Positions 51,297-62,062 of a DNA stretch of 64,000 nt are shown one piece after another; positions within the stretch are counted from its first letter, which is position 1, and each line of letters starts with the position of its first letter. A model generated the notes under the pieces. That model was not told where the DNA came from. It searched no databases and worked only from the letters and a program-made list of their open reading frames with translations. The stretch covers positions 160,672 to 224,671 of the forward strand of contig NZ_VLKI01000006.1 of the NCBI RefSeq assembly GCF_007830235.1, read 5' to 3'. Both the position numbers and the translations under genes were made by a program. This stretch comes from Cytobacillus oceanisediminis. GTDB taxonomy: Bacteria; Bacillota; Bacilli; Bacillales; Cytobacillaceae.

Positions 51297-52238
51297 TCAT
51301 TTTGTCTTTAGCTTATCAAGCATATCTGCTGTCATTTTTGCCAGATCATATTCTGCTTTGAAGCCCCACTCTTCTTTTGCTGCCGATGAGTCAATCGAAT
51401 TTGGCCAGCTGTCAGCAATCGCCTGGCGGACAGGATCAACATCGTAAGAAATCTCAAAATTAGGGATATGCTTGCGGATTTCCGCGGCAATCTGCTCCGG
51501 TTCAAAGCTCATTGCTGTCACGTTAAAGGAATTTCGGTGACTCAAATTATCAGCGTCCGCTTCCATTAAGTCTACGATCGCATTTAATGCGTCCGGCATA
51601 TACATCATATCCATATAGGTGCCTTTATCGATATAGGAGGTGTAACGGCCATTTTTAATGGCTTCATAATAGATTTCAACAGCGTAATCCGTTGTTCCGC
51701 CCCCCGGAGGAGTAACGTAAGAGATTAAGCCAGGGAAACGCAATCCTCTCGTATCAACACCGAATTTGTGGTAATAGTAGTCTGATAACAATTCGCCGGC
51801 CACTTTGTTTACGCCATACATGGTAGTCGGCCTGTGGATGGTATCCTGTGGTGTATTGTCTTTAGGCGTGGAAGGTCCGAATGCGCCAATGGAACTTGGC
51901 GTAAAGAATTGTGCTTTGCATTCTCTCGCTGTTTCCAGGGCATTCATCAGTCCGCCCATGTTCAAATTCCAAGCAAATACTGGATTGGCTTCAGCTGTGG
52001 CAGATAAAAGAGCAGCCATATGAATGACTGTGTCAATATCATGTTTTTTTGCTGTTTCAAGCATGGTTTTTGCATCGGTTACGTCAACCATTTCAAAAGG
52101 GCCTGATTGGGCAGCTTCTGACTCACTTTTTCTGATATCAGTGGCAATAACATTATCTGTTCCATAGATGTCTCTTAATTTTAAGGTGAGTTCAGAGCCG
52201 ATTTGCCCTAAAGCACCTGTAATCATAATTCGTTTCAT
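51297..52238 (-). CDS. tdh: NAD-dependent L-threonine 3-dehydrogenase (SDR/epimerase-like)
   Basis: 313 residues. Short-chain-dehydrogenase fold: [16 protein letters not shown] (NAD loop), [23 protein letters not shown] (YxxxK). [12 protein letters not shown]-like segment and the partner kbl identify it as epimerase-type threonine dehydrogenase, making 2-amino-3-ketobutyrate from threonine. GGAGGAAAAC precedes ATG. Repeat copy 7 separates it from kbl. Confidence 0.88.
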   Translation of the reverse strand: MKRIMITGALGQIGSELTLKLRDIYGTDNVIATDIRKSESEAAQSGPFEMVDVTDAKTMLETAKKHDIDTVIHMAALLSATAEANPVFAWNLNMGGLMNALETARECKAQFFTPSSIGAFGPSTPKDNTPQDTIHRPTTMYGVNKVAGELLSDYYYHKFGVDTRGLRFPGLISYVTPPGGGTTDYAVEIYYEAIKNGRYTSYIDKGTYMDMMYMPDALNAIVDLMEADADNLSHRNSFNVTAMSFEPEQIAAEIRKHIPNFEISYDVDPVRQAIADSWPNSIDSSAAKEEWGFKAEYDLAKMTADMLDKLKTK

Positions 52239-52298
52239 TGTTTTCCTCCAACTTTTCCTCTTTGCCTATAAAGCTTTATTTTAGAAATTTTTTTATTA

Positions 52299-52514
52299 GT
52301 TCTGTTAAACTTGCCTGTTGATTTCTGCTTCAGAACACTCAGCGAACCGCGGGCGGCCCGACGCTCCTCAAGCACTAAGCCTGCGGGGTCTCCCTCTGAT
52401 ACGCATCCTCGAATAAACACCGCATAAAGAAAATGCGATGCGTTTTCGAGGATCTCGCACCTTCCGCTCTAATCAACAGGGTGCTGAAATCAACATTGAG
52501 TTTTAACACAGCCG
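52299..52514 (+). repeat. Dispersed MITE-like repeat, copy 7 (full length)
   Basis: TTCTGTTAAACTTGCCTGTTG at the left and GAGTTTTAACACAGCC at the right, with core CGCGGGCGGCCCGACGCTCC and CTGCGGGGTCTCCC. It is flanked by TTTATTA on both sides (just before 52299 and just after 52514), a possible target duplication. It lies between kbl and tdh. Confidence 0.88.
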
Positions 52515-52533
52515 ATTTATTAATAAACCCAGC

Positions 52534-53724
52534 TTAAATAATACCCATTTCTTTGCCGACCTTTTCATAAATAGCAATTGCGTTATCCAGCATCTCTTTC
52601 GTATGTGCTGCAGACGGCATATTTCTCACGCGTCCTGTTCCCCGGGGTACTGTAGGGAATACGATTGATTTCGCATATACACCTTCTTCGTTTAGCTTTT
52701 TGCTGAATTCCTGGGTTTTAACCTCATCCCCAATAATGCAAGGAGTGATTGGGGTTTCGCTGTCACCGATATCAAATCCTAATTTCTTCAAACCTTCTTT
52801 TAAATAGTTGGCGTTTTCCCAAAGCTTTTCATTCAGCTCCGTACTTTCCATTAACAGTTCAATGGCTTTTATGCTGGCAGCAACATCAGCAGGCGTAAGC
52901 GATGTTGAGAACAAGAATGGTCTGCTGCTTACTTTCAGCCAATCAATTAAATCCTTCTTGCCGGCTACATATCCGCCGACAACACCGATTGCCTTTGAAA
53001 GTGTCCCGATTTGGAAATCAATTTTATCAGAAAGTCCAAAATGCTTAACCGTTCCTGCGCCTTTTCCAAGCACACCAGAACCATGTGCATCGTCTACATA
53101 AGTGATAAGATCAAATTCTTCAGCAATTTCCACAATCTCTGGAAGCTTTGCAATATCTCCATCCATTGAGAAGACTCCATCAGTGATAACCATGACTTTG
53201 TTGTATTGGCCGGATTCCTTGGCTTCTTTCGCTTTTGCTCTTAGGTCGTCCATATCTGAATGATTGACCCGGATAATTTTTGCTTTGGAAAGGCGGCAGC
53301 CGTCAATAATGGAAGCATGGTTTAATTCGTCAGAAAGAATGGCATCGTTTTTGTCCATAACCGCGGAAATCGCAGCCATGTTGCAATTGAATCCTGACTG
53401 GTAAGCGATAGCTGCCTCTGTATGTTTAAACTGGGCAAGCTTTTCTTCAAGCTTTGTATGCAGCTCAAGTGTTCCATTGATTGTCCGGACCGCGCCTGCT
53501 CCAACTCCATACTTTTCTACTGCTTCGATCGCAATCTTCTTGAGCCTTTCATCTGTGGCCAATCCCAAATAGTTATTAGAGGAAAGGTTGATTAGCTCTC
53601 TGTCGTTGATTTTAATAATAGGCCCATTTGGACTTTCAAGAGGGTCAATCACATTATAAAGTCCTCTTCCTTTCAAATCCTCAAGGTTTTCTTTTAAAAA
53701 AGAATCTAAAGTTTTGCTTGTCAT
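52534..53724 (-). CDS. kbl: Glycine C-acetyltransferase (2-amino-3-ketobutyrate CoA ligase)
   Basis: 396 residues of the alpha-oxoamine synthase family. Cleaves 2-amino-3-ketobutyrate with CoA to glycine and acetyl-CoA. [47 protein letters not shown] and the PLP Lys in [14 protein letters not shown] are visible. It pairs with tdh downstream in the threonine-to-glycine route. GAGGATT before ATG. Confidence 0.93.
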   Translation of the reverse strand: MTSKTLDSFLKENLEDLKGRGLYNVIDPLESPNGPIIKINDRELINLSSNNYLGLATDERLKKIAIEAVEKYGVGAGAVRTINGTLELHTKLEEKLAQFKHTEAAIAYQSGFNCNMAAISAVMDKNDAILSDELNHASIIDGCRLSKAKIIRVNHSDMDDLRAKAKEAKESGQYNKVMVITDGVFSMDGDIAKLPEIVEIAEEFDLITYVDDAHGSGVLGKGAGTVKHFGLSDKIDFQIGTLSKAIGVVGGYVAGKKDLIDWLKVSSRPFLFSTSLTPADVAASIKAIELLMESTELNEKLWENANYLKEGLKKLGFDIGDSETPITPCIIGDEVKTQEFSKKLNEEGVYAKSIVFPTVPRGTGRVRNMPSAAHTKEMLDNAIAIYEKVGKEMGII

Positions 53725-54016
53725 CTAAAATCCTCCTATACATTTTTTTAAAAATGTCGCTAACTCATAAACAATTGTATTTCCAGAGCGGACATTGAAT
53801 TTACTGATTAGATAAGGCTATGTAAAGGTTTCTCATTCATTACTTTATCACATTTTTTGAATTTGTACACTTATGGAGGACACATTTTAAAAATTCCTCT
53901 TTAAATAGGTTTCCCGTTTTATTAGTTTGTCCCTTTAATCCAAAAGTGTTTCATAATTGGTTAAGAGTATTGATTTCATATAATTTTTTGAACTCTAAAC
54001 CTTGTTTTCTTCATGG

Positions 54017-54030
54017 TGAATAAATATACA
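54017..54030 (+). promoter_or_regulatory. ARG-box-like site before arcA
   Basis: TGAATAAATATACA resembles the ArgR/AhrC box (TGAATWWWWATTCA) with one change, about 90 bases before arcA. The rest of the 53725-54120 gap is AT-rich and shows no gene. Confidence 0.4.
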
Positions 54031-54120
54031 CAAAGATGAGCTGTTTACTCTATCAAATCCAAGGGAACCAATTCTACATAGTATAATTCGATCAGGCTTA
54101 AAGCCTATGGAGGTTATAGA

Positions 54121-55356
54121 ATGAAACACCCGTTAAATGTCACATCGGAAATCGGAGAGCTTAAAACGGTTCTTCTGCATAGGCCGGGGAAAGAAATTGA
54201 AAATCTTACTCCCCAATATTTAAAAAGGCTATTATTTGATGATATTCCATTTTTGCCTGCAATCCAAAAAGAACATGATTACTTTGCAAACATTTTAAGC
54301 AATCGGGGGATTGAGGTTTTGTATCTCGATAAGCTTATGACAGAAGCTATTCAAAAGGAAGAAGTCCGTCTTTCTTTTATTGAAAAAGTTTTATTGGAAA
54401 GCCAGTCAAATATTAATGGATCATATGAAACTGTAAAGGAATACTTGCTATCTCTTCCTGCCGATGAATTAGTCAGCAAAGTAATGGCTGGTGTTGTGAA
54501 ATCTGATATTGAACAGGATAAGAAAGTCCACCTTCATGAGCTGATGCCGGATCACTATCCATTTTATTTGGATCCGATGCCAAATCTATATTTTACAAGG
54601 GATCCCGCGGCGGTTATTGGAGAGGGCATCACCATTAATCGTATGCATGAACCGGCAAGGAGAAGAGAATCCATCTTTATGGACTACATCATGAATCATC
54701 ATCCCCGTTTTAAAAGACATGAAATACCAACATATTTTAAGCGGGATGATATTTATTCGCTGGAAGGCGGGGATGAACTTGTCCTTAGTGATGAGGTTGT
54801 TGCAATCGGAGTAAGTGCGAGAACATCCGCACAGGGCATTGAAAAGCTTGCGCACGAATTATTCCGCCGACAGGAATCCATAAAAAAAATTGTCGCAGTT
54901 GAAATACCGAAAATCAGGGCATTTATGCACCTCGATACTGTGTTTACTATGATTGATTACGATAAATTTACCTACCATCCCGCTATTGAGGACAGTGACG
55001 GCAGTATGAAGATTTACATACTGGAACAGGAAAATAATTCTGATCATCTGAAAATCACAGAAAAAAACTCTCTTACAGAAACGCTAAAAGAAGTATTGAA
55101 TCTTGCTGAGCTAGTATTAATACCATGTGGAGGAGGCTGTCCAATCGCATCGGCAAGGGAACAATGGAATGATGGCTCCAACACGCTCGCGATTGCACCA
55201 GGCGTTGTTGTCACCTATGATCGCAACTACGTCTCCAACGACATCCTCCGCCAAAACGGCGTGGAAGTCATCGAAATCCTAAGCTCGGAGCTATCAAGAG
55301 GCCGCGGCGGCCCAAGATGCATGAGCATGCCAATATTGCGGGAAAATATCAGCTAA
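54121..55356 (+). CDS. arcA: Arginine deiminase
   Basis: 411 residues. Hydrolyses arginine to citrulline and ammonia. [73 protein letters not shown] and the catalytic Cys in [11 protein letters not shown] are all present at normal length. TGGAGG precedes ATG. arcB, arcC and arcD are not adjacent, so it is a stand-alone gene here. Confidence 0.95.
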   Translation: MKHPLNVTSEIGELKTVLLHRPGKEIENLTPQYLKRLLFDDIPFLPAIQKEHDYFANILSNRGIEVLYLDKLMTEAIQKEEVRLSFIEKVLLESQSNINGSYETVKEYLLSLPADELVSKVMAGVVKSDIEQDKKVHLHELMPDHYPFYLDPMPNLYFTRDPAAVIGEGITINRMHEPARRRESIFMDYIMNHHPRFKRHEIPTYFKRDDIYSLEGGDELVLSDEVVAIGVSARTSAQGIEKLAHELFRRQESIKKIVAVEIPKIRAFMHLDTVFTMIDYDKFTYHPAIEDSDGSMKIYILEQENNSDHLKITEKNSLTETLKEVLNLAELVLIPCGGGCPIASAREQWNDGSNTLAIAPGVVVTYDRNYVSNDILRQNGVEVIEILSSELSRGRGGPRCMSMPILRENIS

Positions 55357-55393
55357 AAAATTCGAGTGGTACCAGGTACCACCCGAATTTTGT
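55355..55393. terminator. Bidirectional terminator between arcA and the VOC gene
   Basis: AAAATTCGAGTGGTACC-ag-GGTACCACCCGAATTTT, nearly perfect, between converging genes. Confidence 0.85.
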
Positions 55394-55403
55394 CGATTGA
55401 CTC

Positions 55404-56258
55404 TTAAGCAGTTGCGAGTTTAATTCTATTGCCTGACGGGTCTTGGACAAATATCCCTCCGGTCGTTTCTTCTATAGAAGTACCCATTTCTTTTAATCTT
55501 TGCAGTGTATTGTCTCTTTTAGCCTCATTTGGCAAAACGAGGGTAAAATATTTTAGGCCCGGGCTCTTTTTTTCGGCTGGTTCTCCCCCTCTGCTTTGCC
55601 ATGTATTAAGGCCAATATGATGGTGGTAGCCACCGCTGGAGACAAAGATGGCCTGGCTGCCATATCGGTTCACAAGATTAAACCCCAGGCCTTTACAGTA
55701 AAATCTCTCTGTTTCTTTTAATTCTAAGACCTGCAGGTGGATATGACCCATAACAGTTCCGGCAGGCATCCCTTCCCAATCTTTGTCATTTCCATCACTT
55801 AATAAATCGTTGGCATCCAAAGGTTCCGTTGTCATATGTACTTCACCTTCGTCCCTTTGCCAAATATCTGCAGGGCGGTCAATATACACTTCAATGCCAT
55901 TTCCCTCTGGATCAGCTAAATAAATGGCTTCACTGACATAATGGTCTGATGCTCCCTGAAGCGGATAATTCCTTTTTAGCATATGACGAAGAAACCTTGC
56001 CAAGTCAGCCCGCTCAGGCAAGAGCAGTGCCATATGATAAAGACCTGCACTTCCGGCTTTTTTTTCAACAACCTCGCCGGCTTTCTCAATTGTTAAAAGA
56101 GGCGCTTCTCCATCAGCACTAAATACAGCTTTGCTTTCAGTTCCCATTAAAAGCTTTAGTCCTAATATATCTCTATAAAAAGATCTGCATCGTTCTATAT
56201 CCATAACCAATATCTCAATTTTGCTGACGAACGTAACCGGACTTTCATGAAAACTCAT
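55404..56258 (-). CDS. VOC-family dioxygenase (CatE/YfiE-like)
   Basis: 284 residues with two vicinal-oxygen-chelate modules: MDIERCRSFYRDILGLKLL and GHIHLQVLELKETERFYCKGLGFNLV. Metal residues GLYHMALLL, NGIEVYID (Glu), MGHIHLQV and DPSGNRIKL fit catechol 2,3-dioxygenase CatE of Bacillus. Ring-cleavage activity is plausible, substrate unproved. GAGGTGGAAAGG precedes ATG. Confidence 0.83.
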   Translation of the reverse strand: MSFHESPVTFVSKIEILVMDIERCRSFYRDILGLKLLMGTESKAVFSADGEAPLLTIEKAGEVVEKKAGSAGLYHMALLLPERADLARFLRHMLKRNYPLQGASDHYVSEAIYLADPEGNGIEVYIDRPADIWQRDEGEVHMTTEPLDANDLLSDGNDKDWEGMPAGTVMGHIHLQVLELKETERFYCKGLGFNLVNRYGSQAIFVSSGGYHHHIGLNTWQSRGGEPAEKKSPGLKYFTLVLPNEAKRDNTLQRLKEMGTSIEETTGGIFVQDPSGNRIKLATA

Positions 56259-56301
56259 TTACCTTTCCACCTCACAAATTAAATGGTATTGTTCTAAATT
56301 T

Positions 56302-56381
56302 TTGGCTCTATTAAATTTGCCTGTTGATTTCCGCTCCAATCAACAAAGTGCCAAAATCAACATTGAGCTTTATCAAAGCCA
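56302..56381 (+). repeat. Dispersed MITE-like repeat, copy 8 (short form)
   Basis: TTGGCTCTATTAAATTTGCC, TGTTGATTTCCGCTCCAATC and AAGTGCCAAAATCAAC, ending GCTTTATCAAAGCCAA. Both termini are present and joined at the shared CCGCTCCA; the GC-rich core is deleted. AAATTT flanks it on both sides. Confidence 0.82.
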
Positions 56382-56508
56382 AATTTCTAAAAGCAGTTCT
56401 TTTAAAGAATAACCTAAATATAAATATACTAATGTCCCTTAAAACAAGCATCATTTAATACTTTTCCCCTGTATATATAAAAGATTCCTCTTAATAATGT
56501 ATTTTTAT

Positions 56509-56523
56509 TTATAATTATTATAA
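56509..56523 (+). promoter_or_regulatory. PerR box before the catalase gene
   Basis: TTATAATTATTATAA is a perfect match to the PerR operator consensus TTATAATNATTATAA. A TTGATT-N16-TATCAT promoter (56532-56559) follows. PerR represses katA in B. subtilis, so peroxide-inducible expression is expected. Confidence 0.85.
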
Positions 56524-56604
56524 AAAAGTATTGATTTTATATTGATAAATGTTATCATTACTTTTGTAAGTAACCTATTAAACTATTTATGAGGTGATTA
56601 AAGA

Positions 56605-58062
56605 ATGACGAAAAACAACGACCTTACTACTAGCTGGGGCGCACCTGTAGGCGATAACCAAAATTCAATGACTGCCGGCACACGCGGGCCAACCTTAATC
56701 CAGGATGTACATTTGCTTGAAAAACTGGCCCACTTTAACAGAGAACGTGTGCCTGAGCGTGTTGTCCATGCCAAAGGTGCTGGCGCACACGGCTATTTTG
56801 AAGTAACTAATGACCTCACAAAATATACAAAAGCATCCTTTTTATCTGAAATAGGAAAACGCACTCCAATGTTTATCCGCTTTTCTACTGTGGCAGGAGA
56901 GCTTGGATCAGCTGATACAGTCCGTGACCCGCGTGGTTTTGCGGTCAAGTTTTATACAGAAGAAGGAAATTATGACCTGGTTGGAAACAACACACCTGTA
57001 TTCTTTATTCGTGATGCAATCAAGTTCCCTGACTTTATCCATACACAAAAACGCGACCCTAAAACACACCTGAAAAACCCGACAGCAGTATGGGATTTCT
57101 GGTCCCTTTCACCTGAATCACTGCACCAGGTAACCATCTTAATGTCAGACCGCGGCATTCCTGCAACACTTAGACATATGCATGGTTTCGGAAGCCATAC
57201 ATTTAAGTGGGTTAATGCTGAAGGAGAAGGCGTTTGGGTAAAATACCACTTTAAAACAGAGCAAGGCGTTAAAAATCTTAGTGTTGAAGCAGCAGCTAAA
57301 ATGGCTGGAGAAAACCCTGATTATCATACCGAGGATTTATTTAATGCGATTGAAAATGGAGACTTTCCATCATGGAAACTATGTGTGCAGATTATGCCAC
57401 TAGAAGATGCGAACACTTACCGTTTCGATCCATTCGATGTAACAAAAGTATGGTCACAAAAGGACTACCCATTGATCGAGGTAGGCCGCATGGTTCTGAA
57501 TAAAAACCCTGAAAACTACTTTGCAGAAGTGGAGCAGGCTACCTTCTCTCCCGGAACTTTAGTACCGGGTATTGATGTATCGCCTGACAAAATGCTTCAG
57601 GGACGCCTATTTGCATACCATGATGCACATCGTTACCGTGTAGGCGCGAACCATCAAATGCTTCCAATTAACCGCCCTCGCAACGAGGTTAAAAACTATC
57701 AGCGTGATGGCCAAATGCGTTTTGATAACAACGGCGGAGGGTCTGTATACTACGAGCCAAACAGCTTTGGAGGTCCAACAGAAGTATCAGAGCATAAGCA
57801 GGCTGCCTACCCTGTTTCCGGGTTGGCAGAAAGCGTGGCATATGACCATAATGACCACTATACCCAAGCGGGTGACTTATACCGCTTAATGAGCGAAGAA
57901 GAACGCTCCCGCCTTGTAGCAAATATTGTGGCAGCAATGAAGCCAGTGGAAAAAGAAGAAATTAAGCTGCGCCAGATTCAGCACTTCTATAAAGCAGACC
58001 CTGAATACGGTACACGCATTGCCAAAGGACTCGGCCTGGCTGTACCTCAAGGCGTAAAATAA
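56605..58062 (+). CDS. katA: Heme catalase
   Basis: 485 residues, small-subunit monofunctional catalase. [18 protein letters not shown] (catalytic His), [40 protein letters not shown] in outline with catalytic Asn, and [17 protein letters not shown] (proximal Tyr) are present. GAGGTGATT precedes ATG. It detoxifies hydrogen peroxide; xanthine oxidation could be one source, though the gene is 33 kb away. Confidence 0.96.
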   Translation: MTKNNDLTTSWGAPVGDNQNSMTAGTRGPTLIQDVHLLEKLAHFNRERVPERVVHAKGAGAHGYFEVTNDLTKYTKASFLSEIGKRTPMFIRFSTVAGELGSADTVRDPRGFAVKFYTEEGNYDLVGNNTPVFFIRDAIKFPDFIHTQKRDPKTHLKNPTAVWDFWSLSPESLHQVTILMSDRGIPATLRHMHGFGSHTFKWVNAEGEGVWVKYHFKTEQGVKNLSVEAAAKMAGENPDYHTEDLFNAIENGDFPSWKLCVQIMPLEDANTYRFDPFDVTKVWSQKDYPLIEVGRMVLNKNPENYFAEVEQATFSPGTLVPGIDVSPDKMLQGRLFAYHDAHRYRVGANHQMLPINRPRNEVKNYQRDGQMRFDNNGGGSVYYEPNSFGGPTEVSEHKQAAYPVSGLAESVAYDHNDHYTQAGDLYRLMSEEERSRLVANIVAAMKPVEKEEIKLRQIQHFYKADPEYGTRIAKGLGLAVPQGVK

Positions 58063-58123
58063 TAGACTAAAATATTGGGGGAAATCCCCTTCCATTCTCA
58101 TTTTCATTCTAAAATTATCATTT

Positions 58124-58161
58124 AAAAAGGCATCCATAGTGTCTCAATGGATGCCTTTTTT
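58124..58161. terminator. Bidirectional terminator between katA and the MocR gene
   Basis: AAAAAGGCATCCAT (58124-58137) pairs with ATGGATGCCTTTTT (58147-58160), between converging genes. Confidence 0.88.
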
Positions 58162-58162
58162 C

Positions 58163-59563
58163 TCAAATAAACCACGCTTCATGTAAAAGTCTTACTCCAC
58201 TTTCAATGTCCTCTACTGATAATCCGCCAAACCCCAGCATAATCGTTGCATCCTCAGTAATCACATCGTTGTTCAATAGATATGCTGATGCAGAATAAAC
58301 CTTTACTCCTTTTAACCCTGCTGCCTCAATAAGTTCAACGTCATTGCGTTTTTTCACCTTAAGCAAAATATGCAGTCCTGCCTTTTCTCCGATTATTTCT
58401 ACTTTATTTCCCATGTAAATTTCAATGCTAGAAAGAAGGGCCCTATGTTTGCCATGATAAATTTTCCGCATTTTTCGGATATGGCGTTCAAATTCTCCTG
58501 AAGCCATAAACCGGCTGGCCGCCTTCTGAATAACAGAAGGAACGTTTTGATGGTACAGCTGGTTTCCTTTCTTGTATTTAACAGCCAACTCAGGCGGCAG
58601 TACAATAAAACTCAGCCTGGCAGATGGAAGAAAGCATTTCGAAAAAGTCCCCAGATATATTACCTTTTCTCCTTCATCCAAAGCTTTTAATGGAGGGATA
58701 GGCATACCCTGATAGCGGAATTCTCCATCATAATCATCCTCGATAACATACCCGCCAGATTGATACGCCCAATTCAGCAGCTTTTTTCTCTTTTGAATCG
58801 AAAGAATCATGCCCATCGGAAATTGATGGGATGGCGTAACATAAACAGCCTTTGTGCCAATTGGCAAAGTCTCTATATCAATGCCATCCTCCTGCAAAGG
58901 GATGGGAATGATTTTGCAATTTTCATAGGAAAAGACCGATCGGACTCCATCATAACCGGGATCCTCGAAACCTATCATTTCTTTTCTGAGACACAAGAGA
59001 TGAATCAGCAAATTAATTGATTGCTGTGTACCCGATGTAATCACTATTTGCTCTTGCCTGCATTCTACACCCCTGCTTCTATATAAATATAAAGCTATCT
59101 GTTTTCGTAACTCTGCGTCCCCTTGCTTATCCCCATAATTAAAGCCATCGTAATCCAATGCATCAAGGGTTTCATTTAAATACTTCCTCCAATTTTTCAT
59201 TGGAAAACTAGGAATATCGATATCCCCATATTGAAAATCATATTTAAAAGTTTCCTTAGGCTGTTCTTTGGAGTTCATTGATTCTAAAGTCAGCGGCTGC
59301 TTAGGTTTTAGAACTTCATCTATTGGCAAAACGAAAATTCCACTTTTAGGTCGGCTTTCTGCATATCCCTCTGCAATGAGCTGCTGATAAGCTGCTTCTA
59401 TCGTATTCTTGCTGACTTTTAAATATTTTGAAAGCTGGCGGATCGATGGAAGTCTAGAGCCCGATGATAAACGGCCGCTCTCAATTTCTCTTTTAATATA
59501 GGAATATAGCTGTGAATATACCGGATCTTTTTTATTTTTATCAAAATATGGGGTTATCTCCAT
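58163..59563 (-). CDS. MocR/PdxR-type regulator (GntR + aminotransferase domain)
   Basis: 466 residues. N-terminal GntR winged helix (PVYSQLYSYIKREIESGRLSSGSRLPSIRQLSKYLKVSKNT in outline, about 14-60), linker, then a type-I aminotransferase fold (about 110-460) with SGTQQSINLLIHLL, IEDDYDGEFRY and the PLP-Lys region YLGTFSKCFLPSARLSF. Members sense PLP or an amino compound and control divergent neighbours. Here the divergent gene encodes an FMN-binding PNPOx-like protein, a likely target. Confidence 0.9.
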   Translation of the reverse strand: MEITPYFDKNKKDPVYSQLYSYIKREIESGRLSSGSRLPSIRQLSKYLKVSKNTIEAAYQQLIAEGYAESRPKSGIFVLPIDEVLKPKQPLTLESMNSKEQPKETFKYDFQYGDIDIPSFPMKNWRKYLNETLDALDYDGFNYGDKQGDAELRKQIALYLYRSRGVECRQEQIVITSGTQQSINLLIHLLCLRKEMIGFEDPGYDGVRSVFSYENCKIIPIPLQEDGIDIETLPIGTKAVYVTPSHQFPMGMILSIQKRKKLLNWAYQSGGYVIEDDYDGEFRYQGMPIPPLKALDEGEKVIYLGTFSKCFLPSARLSFIVLPPELAVKYKKGNQLYHQNVPSVIQKAASRFMASGEFERHIRKMRKIYHGKHRALLSSIEIYMGNKVEIIGEKAGLHILLKVKKRNDVELIEAAGLKGVKVYSASAYLLNNDVITEDATIMLGFGGLSVEDIESGVRLLHEAWFI

Positions 59564-59663
59564 TATTCCTCCATCTGACCCTTATAAAAAAATCAAAACT
59601 GTCACTGTTAATCAGGTCAAAGCTTTTTTAAAATGATTTTACCATATCTAAGGAGGAAATCGG

Positions 59664-60215
59664 ATGTATTCAATGAGACAACAAACGATGGAGTGGAAGG
59701 ATAAAGTAAGGACAGAAGCGTTTTTATCAAAGGTTAAGGTTGGTCACTTAGGTTTATCGGATGATGGTTTTCCGTATGTCATCCCTTTAAACTTCACCTG
59801 GCATAACGGTTTTATTTATTTTCACGGTGCTTCTGAAGGAAGAAAGATTGATATTATGGCGAAAAACCAGCAGGTCTGCTTCACCATATGCGAGGAGCTT
59901 GGAACCATGTCAAATCCGGTCCCGGCCAAAACAGACACAGCCTATATGAGCGTCATGGTTTTTGGAAGAACAGAAAGAGTGGAAGATCTGGATGAAGCAA
60001 CAACAGCTATGCAGAGCATGCTGGATAAATATGTGCCCGGATATTATGCGAATAAGCTTGCAAGCACGCATGTTGAAAAATACCGTTCTTCACTGGGAAG
60101 TAAGACAGCAGTTTTTAAAATAGTTCCCGAAAGTGTAACTGCTAAAAAAAATGAACTGAATGAAAACACAAGATTTTTTCCGGGCAGGACTGCGCTTTCT
60201 GATATGGATACATGA
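59664..60215 (+). CDS. PNPOx-like FMN-binding split-barrel protein
   Basis: 183 residues. The [37 protein letters not shown] region is typical of pyridoxamine 5'-phosphate oxidase-related flavoproteins (NimA-like). AGGAGGAAA precedes ATG. It is transcribed divergently from the MocR regulator, suggesting control by it. The substrate cannot be inferred. Confidence 0.82.
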   Translation: MYSMRQQTMEWKDKVRTEAFLSKVKVGHLGLSDDGFPYVIPLNFTWHNGFIYFHGASEGRKIDIMAKNQQVCFTICEELGTMSNPVPAKTDTAYMSVMVFGRTERVEDLDEATTAMQSMLDKYVPGYYANKLASTHVEKYRSSLGSKTAVFKIVPESVTAKKNELNENTRFFPGRTALSDMDT

Positions 60216-60324
60216 TCTCGTAAAAATTCCCCCTCCCTCCAGCGGTTTCCGTCTAGTCTAACTGGTAAAAATCTAGTATCATGTAGAGATGGATTATTTA
60301 TGGACAAAGTGAGGATTAAAAACA

Positions 60325-61884
60325 ATGAGTTTATTAACTGTAGATAAATTGAGCCATACATTCGGTGACCGGACACTTTTCAAAGATGTTTCGTTCCGTC
60401 TGCTGGCAGAAGATCATGTAGGGCTTGTAGGAGCCAATGGGGTTGGAAAATCAACTCTTATGAATATTATCACGGGCCAGCTTATCCATGATTCCGGCCG
60501 CGTCGATTGGACGCCGACCGTGCAATATGGTTATCTTGATCAGCATACTGTGCTTACACCTGGCAAAACGATGCGTGATGTCCTTAAGGATGCGTTCCTT
60601 CCTCTTTTTGAACAGGAAAAGGAATTAAACGAAGTAACAGCGAAAATGGCAGATGCCACACCGGAAGAACTGGAAGAGCTTCTTGAAAAAATGGGTGAGA
60701 TACAGGACCGCCTTGATGCTGGCGGATTCTATTCCCTTGATATAAAAATTGAAGAAGCGGCTCGCGGGCTTGGCCTGGATGCAATAGGGCTTGACCGTGA
60801 CGTTGCAGCCCTAAGCGGCGGACAGCGTACAAAGGTTCTTTTGGCCAAACTTCTTTTGGAGCAGCCGCAGGTATTGCTGCTCGATGAGCCGACCAACTAT
60901 TTGGATGTCGAGCATATCCGCTGGCTGACAAACTATCTAAAAGAGTATCCTTACGCCTTTATGCTGATTTCCCATGATACTGAATTCATGAACCAGGTCT
61001 CAAACACGATTTTCCACTTGGAATTTTCAAAGCTAACCCGCTATACGGCTAGCTATGATAAATTCCTTGAGCTGGCAGAAATTAATAAGAACCAGCATAT
61101 CAATGCTTATGAAAAACAGAAAGAATTCATTAAAAAGCAGGAAGATTTCATTGCCAAAAACAAAGCTCGTTACTCAACGACTGGCCGTGCGAAAAGCCGC
61201 CAAAAGCAGCTTGACCGCATGGAAAGAATTGACCGTCCTGAAACAGCAATGAAACCGACATTCGACTTCAAAGAATCTCGCGGCAGCAGCCGGTATGTGT
61301 TCCAGGGCGAAGATTTCGAAATTGGGTATACAAATGCTCTATTGCCAAAGATGTCAATGACCATTGAGCGCGGGGAAAAGATCGCCATTGTCGGCTGCAA
61401 TGGTGTCGGAAAATCAACTCTGTTAAAAACGATGCTGGGCAAAATCAAGCCAATCAGCGGCAAAGTTGAACAAGGTGATTTCCTATACCCTTCCTACTTC
61501 GAACAGGAAGTAAAAGCCGAAAACATTACGCCGATCGATGACGTATGGAGTGAATTCCCTGGATTGGACCAGCATCAGGTTCGTGCAGCTCTGGCAAAAT
61601 GCGGTTTGAAAAACGAACATATTTCTCGTCCGATGAACCAGCTAAGCGGTGGAGAGCAGGCCAAAGTCCGTCTCTGCAAGCTACTAATGAATGAAAGCAA
61701 TTGGCTGTTATTCGATGAACCGACTAACCACCTTGATGTTGTGGCGAAAGAAGAATTAAAGCGTGCACTGAAAGCCTATAAAGGTACCATTGTACTCGTT
61801 TGCCACGAACCGGACTTTTATGAAGATTGGGTAACAAAAGTTTGGAATGTCGAAGAATGGTCACAGCAGCTGAATCCTAATTAA
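60325..61884 (+). CDS. ABC-F family ATPase
   Basis: 519 residues with two ATP-binding modules and no membrane segment. First: GANGVGKSTLMNIITG, ALSGGQRTKVLLAKLLLEQP, VLLLDEPTNYLD. Linker about 235-310, basic and helical (KNKARYSTTGRAKSRQKQLD). Second: GCNGVGKSTLLKTMLG, QLSGGEQAKVRLCKLL, LLFDEPTNHLD. ABC-F proteins act on ribosomes, as translation factors or antibiotic protection proteins. Without a closer comparison the subfamily cannot be assigned. Confidence 0.92.
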   Translation: MSLLTVDKLSHTFGDRTLFKDVSFRLLAEDHVGLVGANGVGKSTLMNIITGQLIHDSGRVDWTPTVQYGYLDQHTVLTPGKTMRDVLKDAFLPLFEQEKELNEVTAKMADATPEELEELLEKMGEIQDRLDAGGFYSLDIKIEEAARGLGLDAIGLDRDVAALSGGQRTKVLLAKLLLEQPQVLLLDEPTNYLDVEHIRWLTNYLKEYPYAFMLISHDTEFMNQVSNTIFHLEFSKLTRYTASYDKFLELAEINKNQHINAYEKQKEFIKKQEDFIAKNKARYSTTGRAKSRQKQLDRMERIDRPETAMKPTFDFKESRGSSRYVFQGEDFEIGYTNALLPKMSMTIERGEKIAIVGCNGVGKSTLLKTMLGKIKPISGKVEQGDFLYPSYFEQEVKAENITPIDDVWSEFPGLDQHQVRAALAKCGLKNEHISRPMNQLSGGEQAKVRLCKLLMNESNWLLFDEPTNHLDVVAKEELKRALKAYKGTIVLVCHEPDFYEDWVTKVWNVEEWSQQLNPN

Positions 61885-61893
61885 CTAAGATGA

Positions 61894-61920
61894 TCCCCTG
61901 CCTTGCAGGGTATTTTTTTT
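61894..61920 (+). terminator. Terminator after the ABC-F gene
   Basis: CCCTG-ccttg-CAGGG followed by TATTTTTTTT. Confidence 0.8.
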
Positions 61921-62019
61921 GGCCGATAAATTTGAATACCCACATTTTCTCAGGGAAATTATTGCTAATTAGATCGTTATTTTAGAAATTTTATTGCTTT
62001 TCTGCATCTTTGCTTCAAA

Positions 62020-62056
62020 AAATGCAAAAAAGCCGCACCAAAAGGATGAGGCCTTA
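62020..62056 (-). terminator. Terminator after the DUF4139-type pseudogene
   Basis: Minus strand AAGGCCTCATCC-loop-GGTGCGGCTT followed by TTTTGC, imperfect stem next to the end of the DUF4139-type gene. Confidence 0.65.
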
Positions 62057-62062
62057 TAAATT

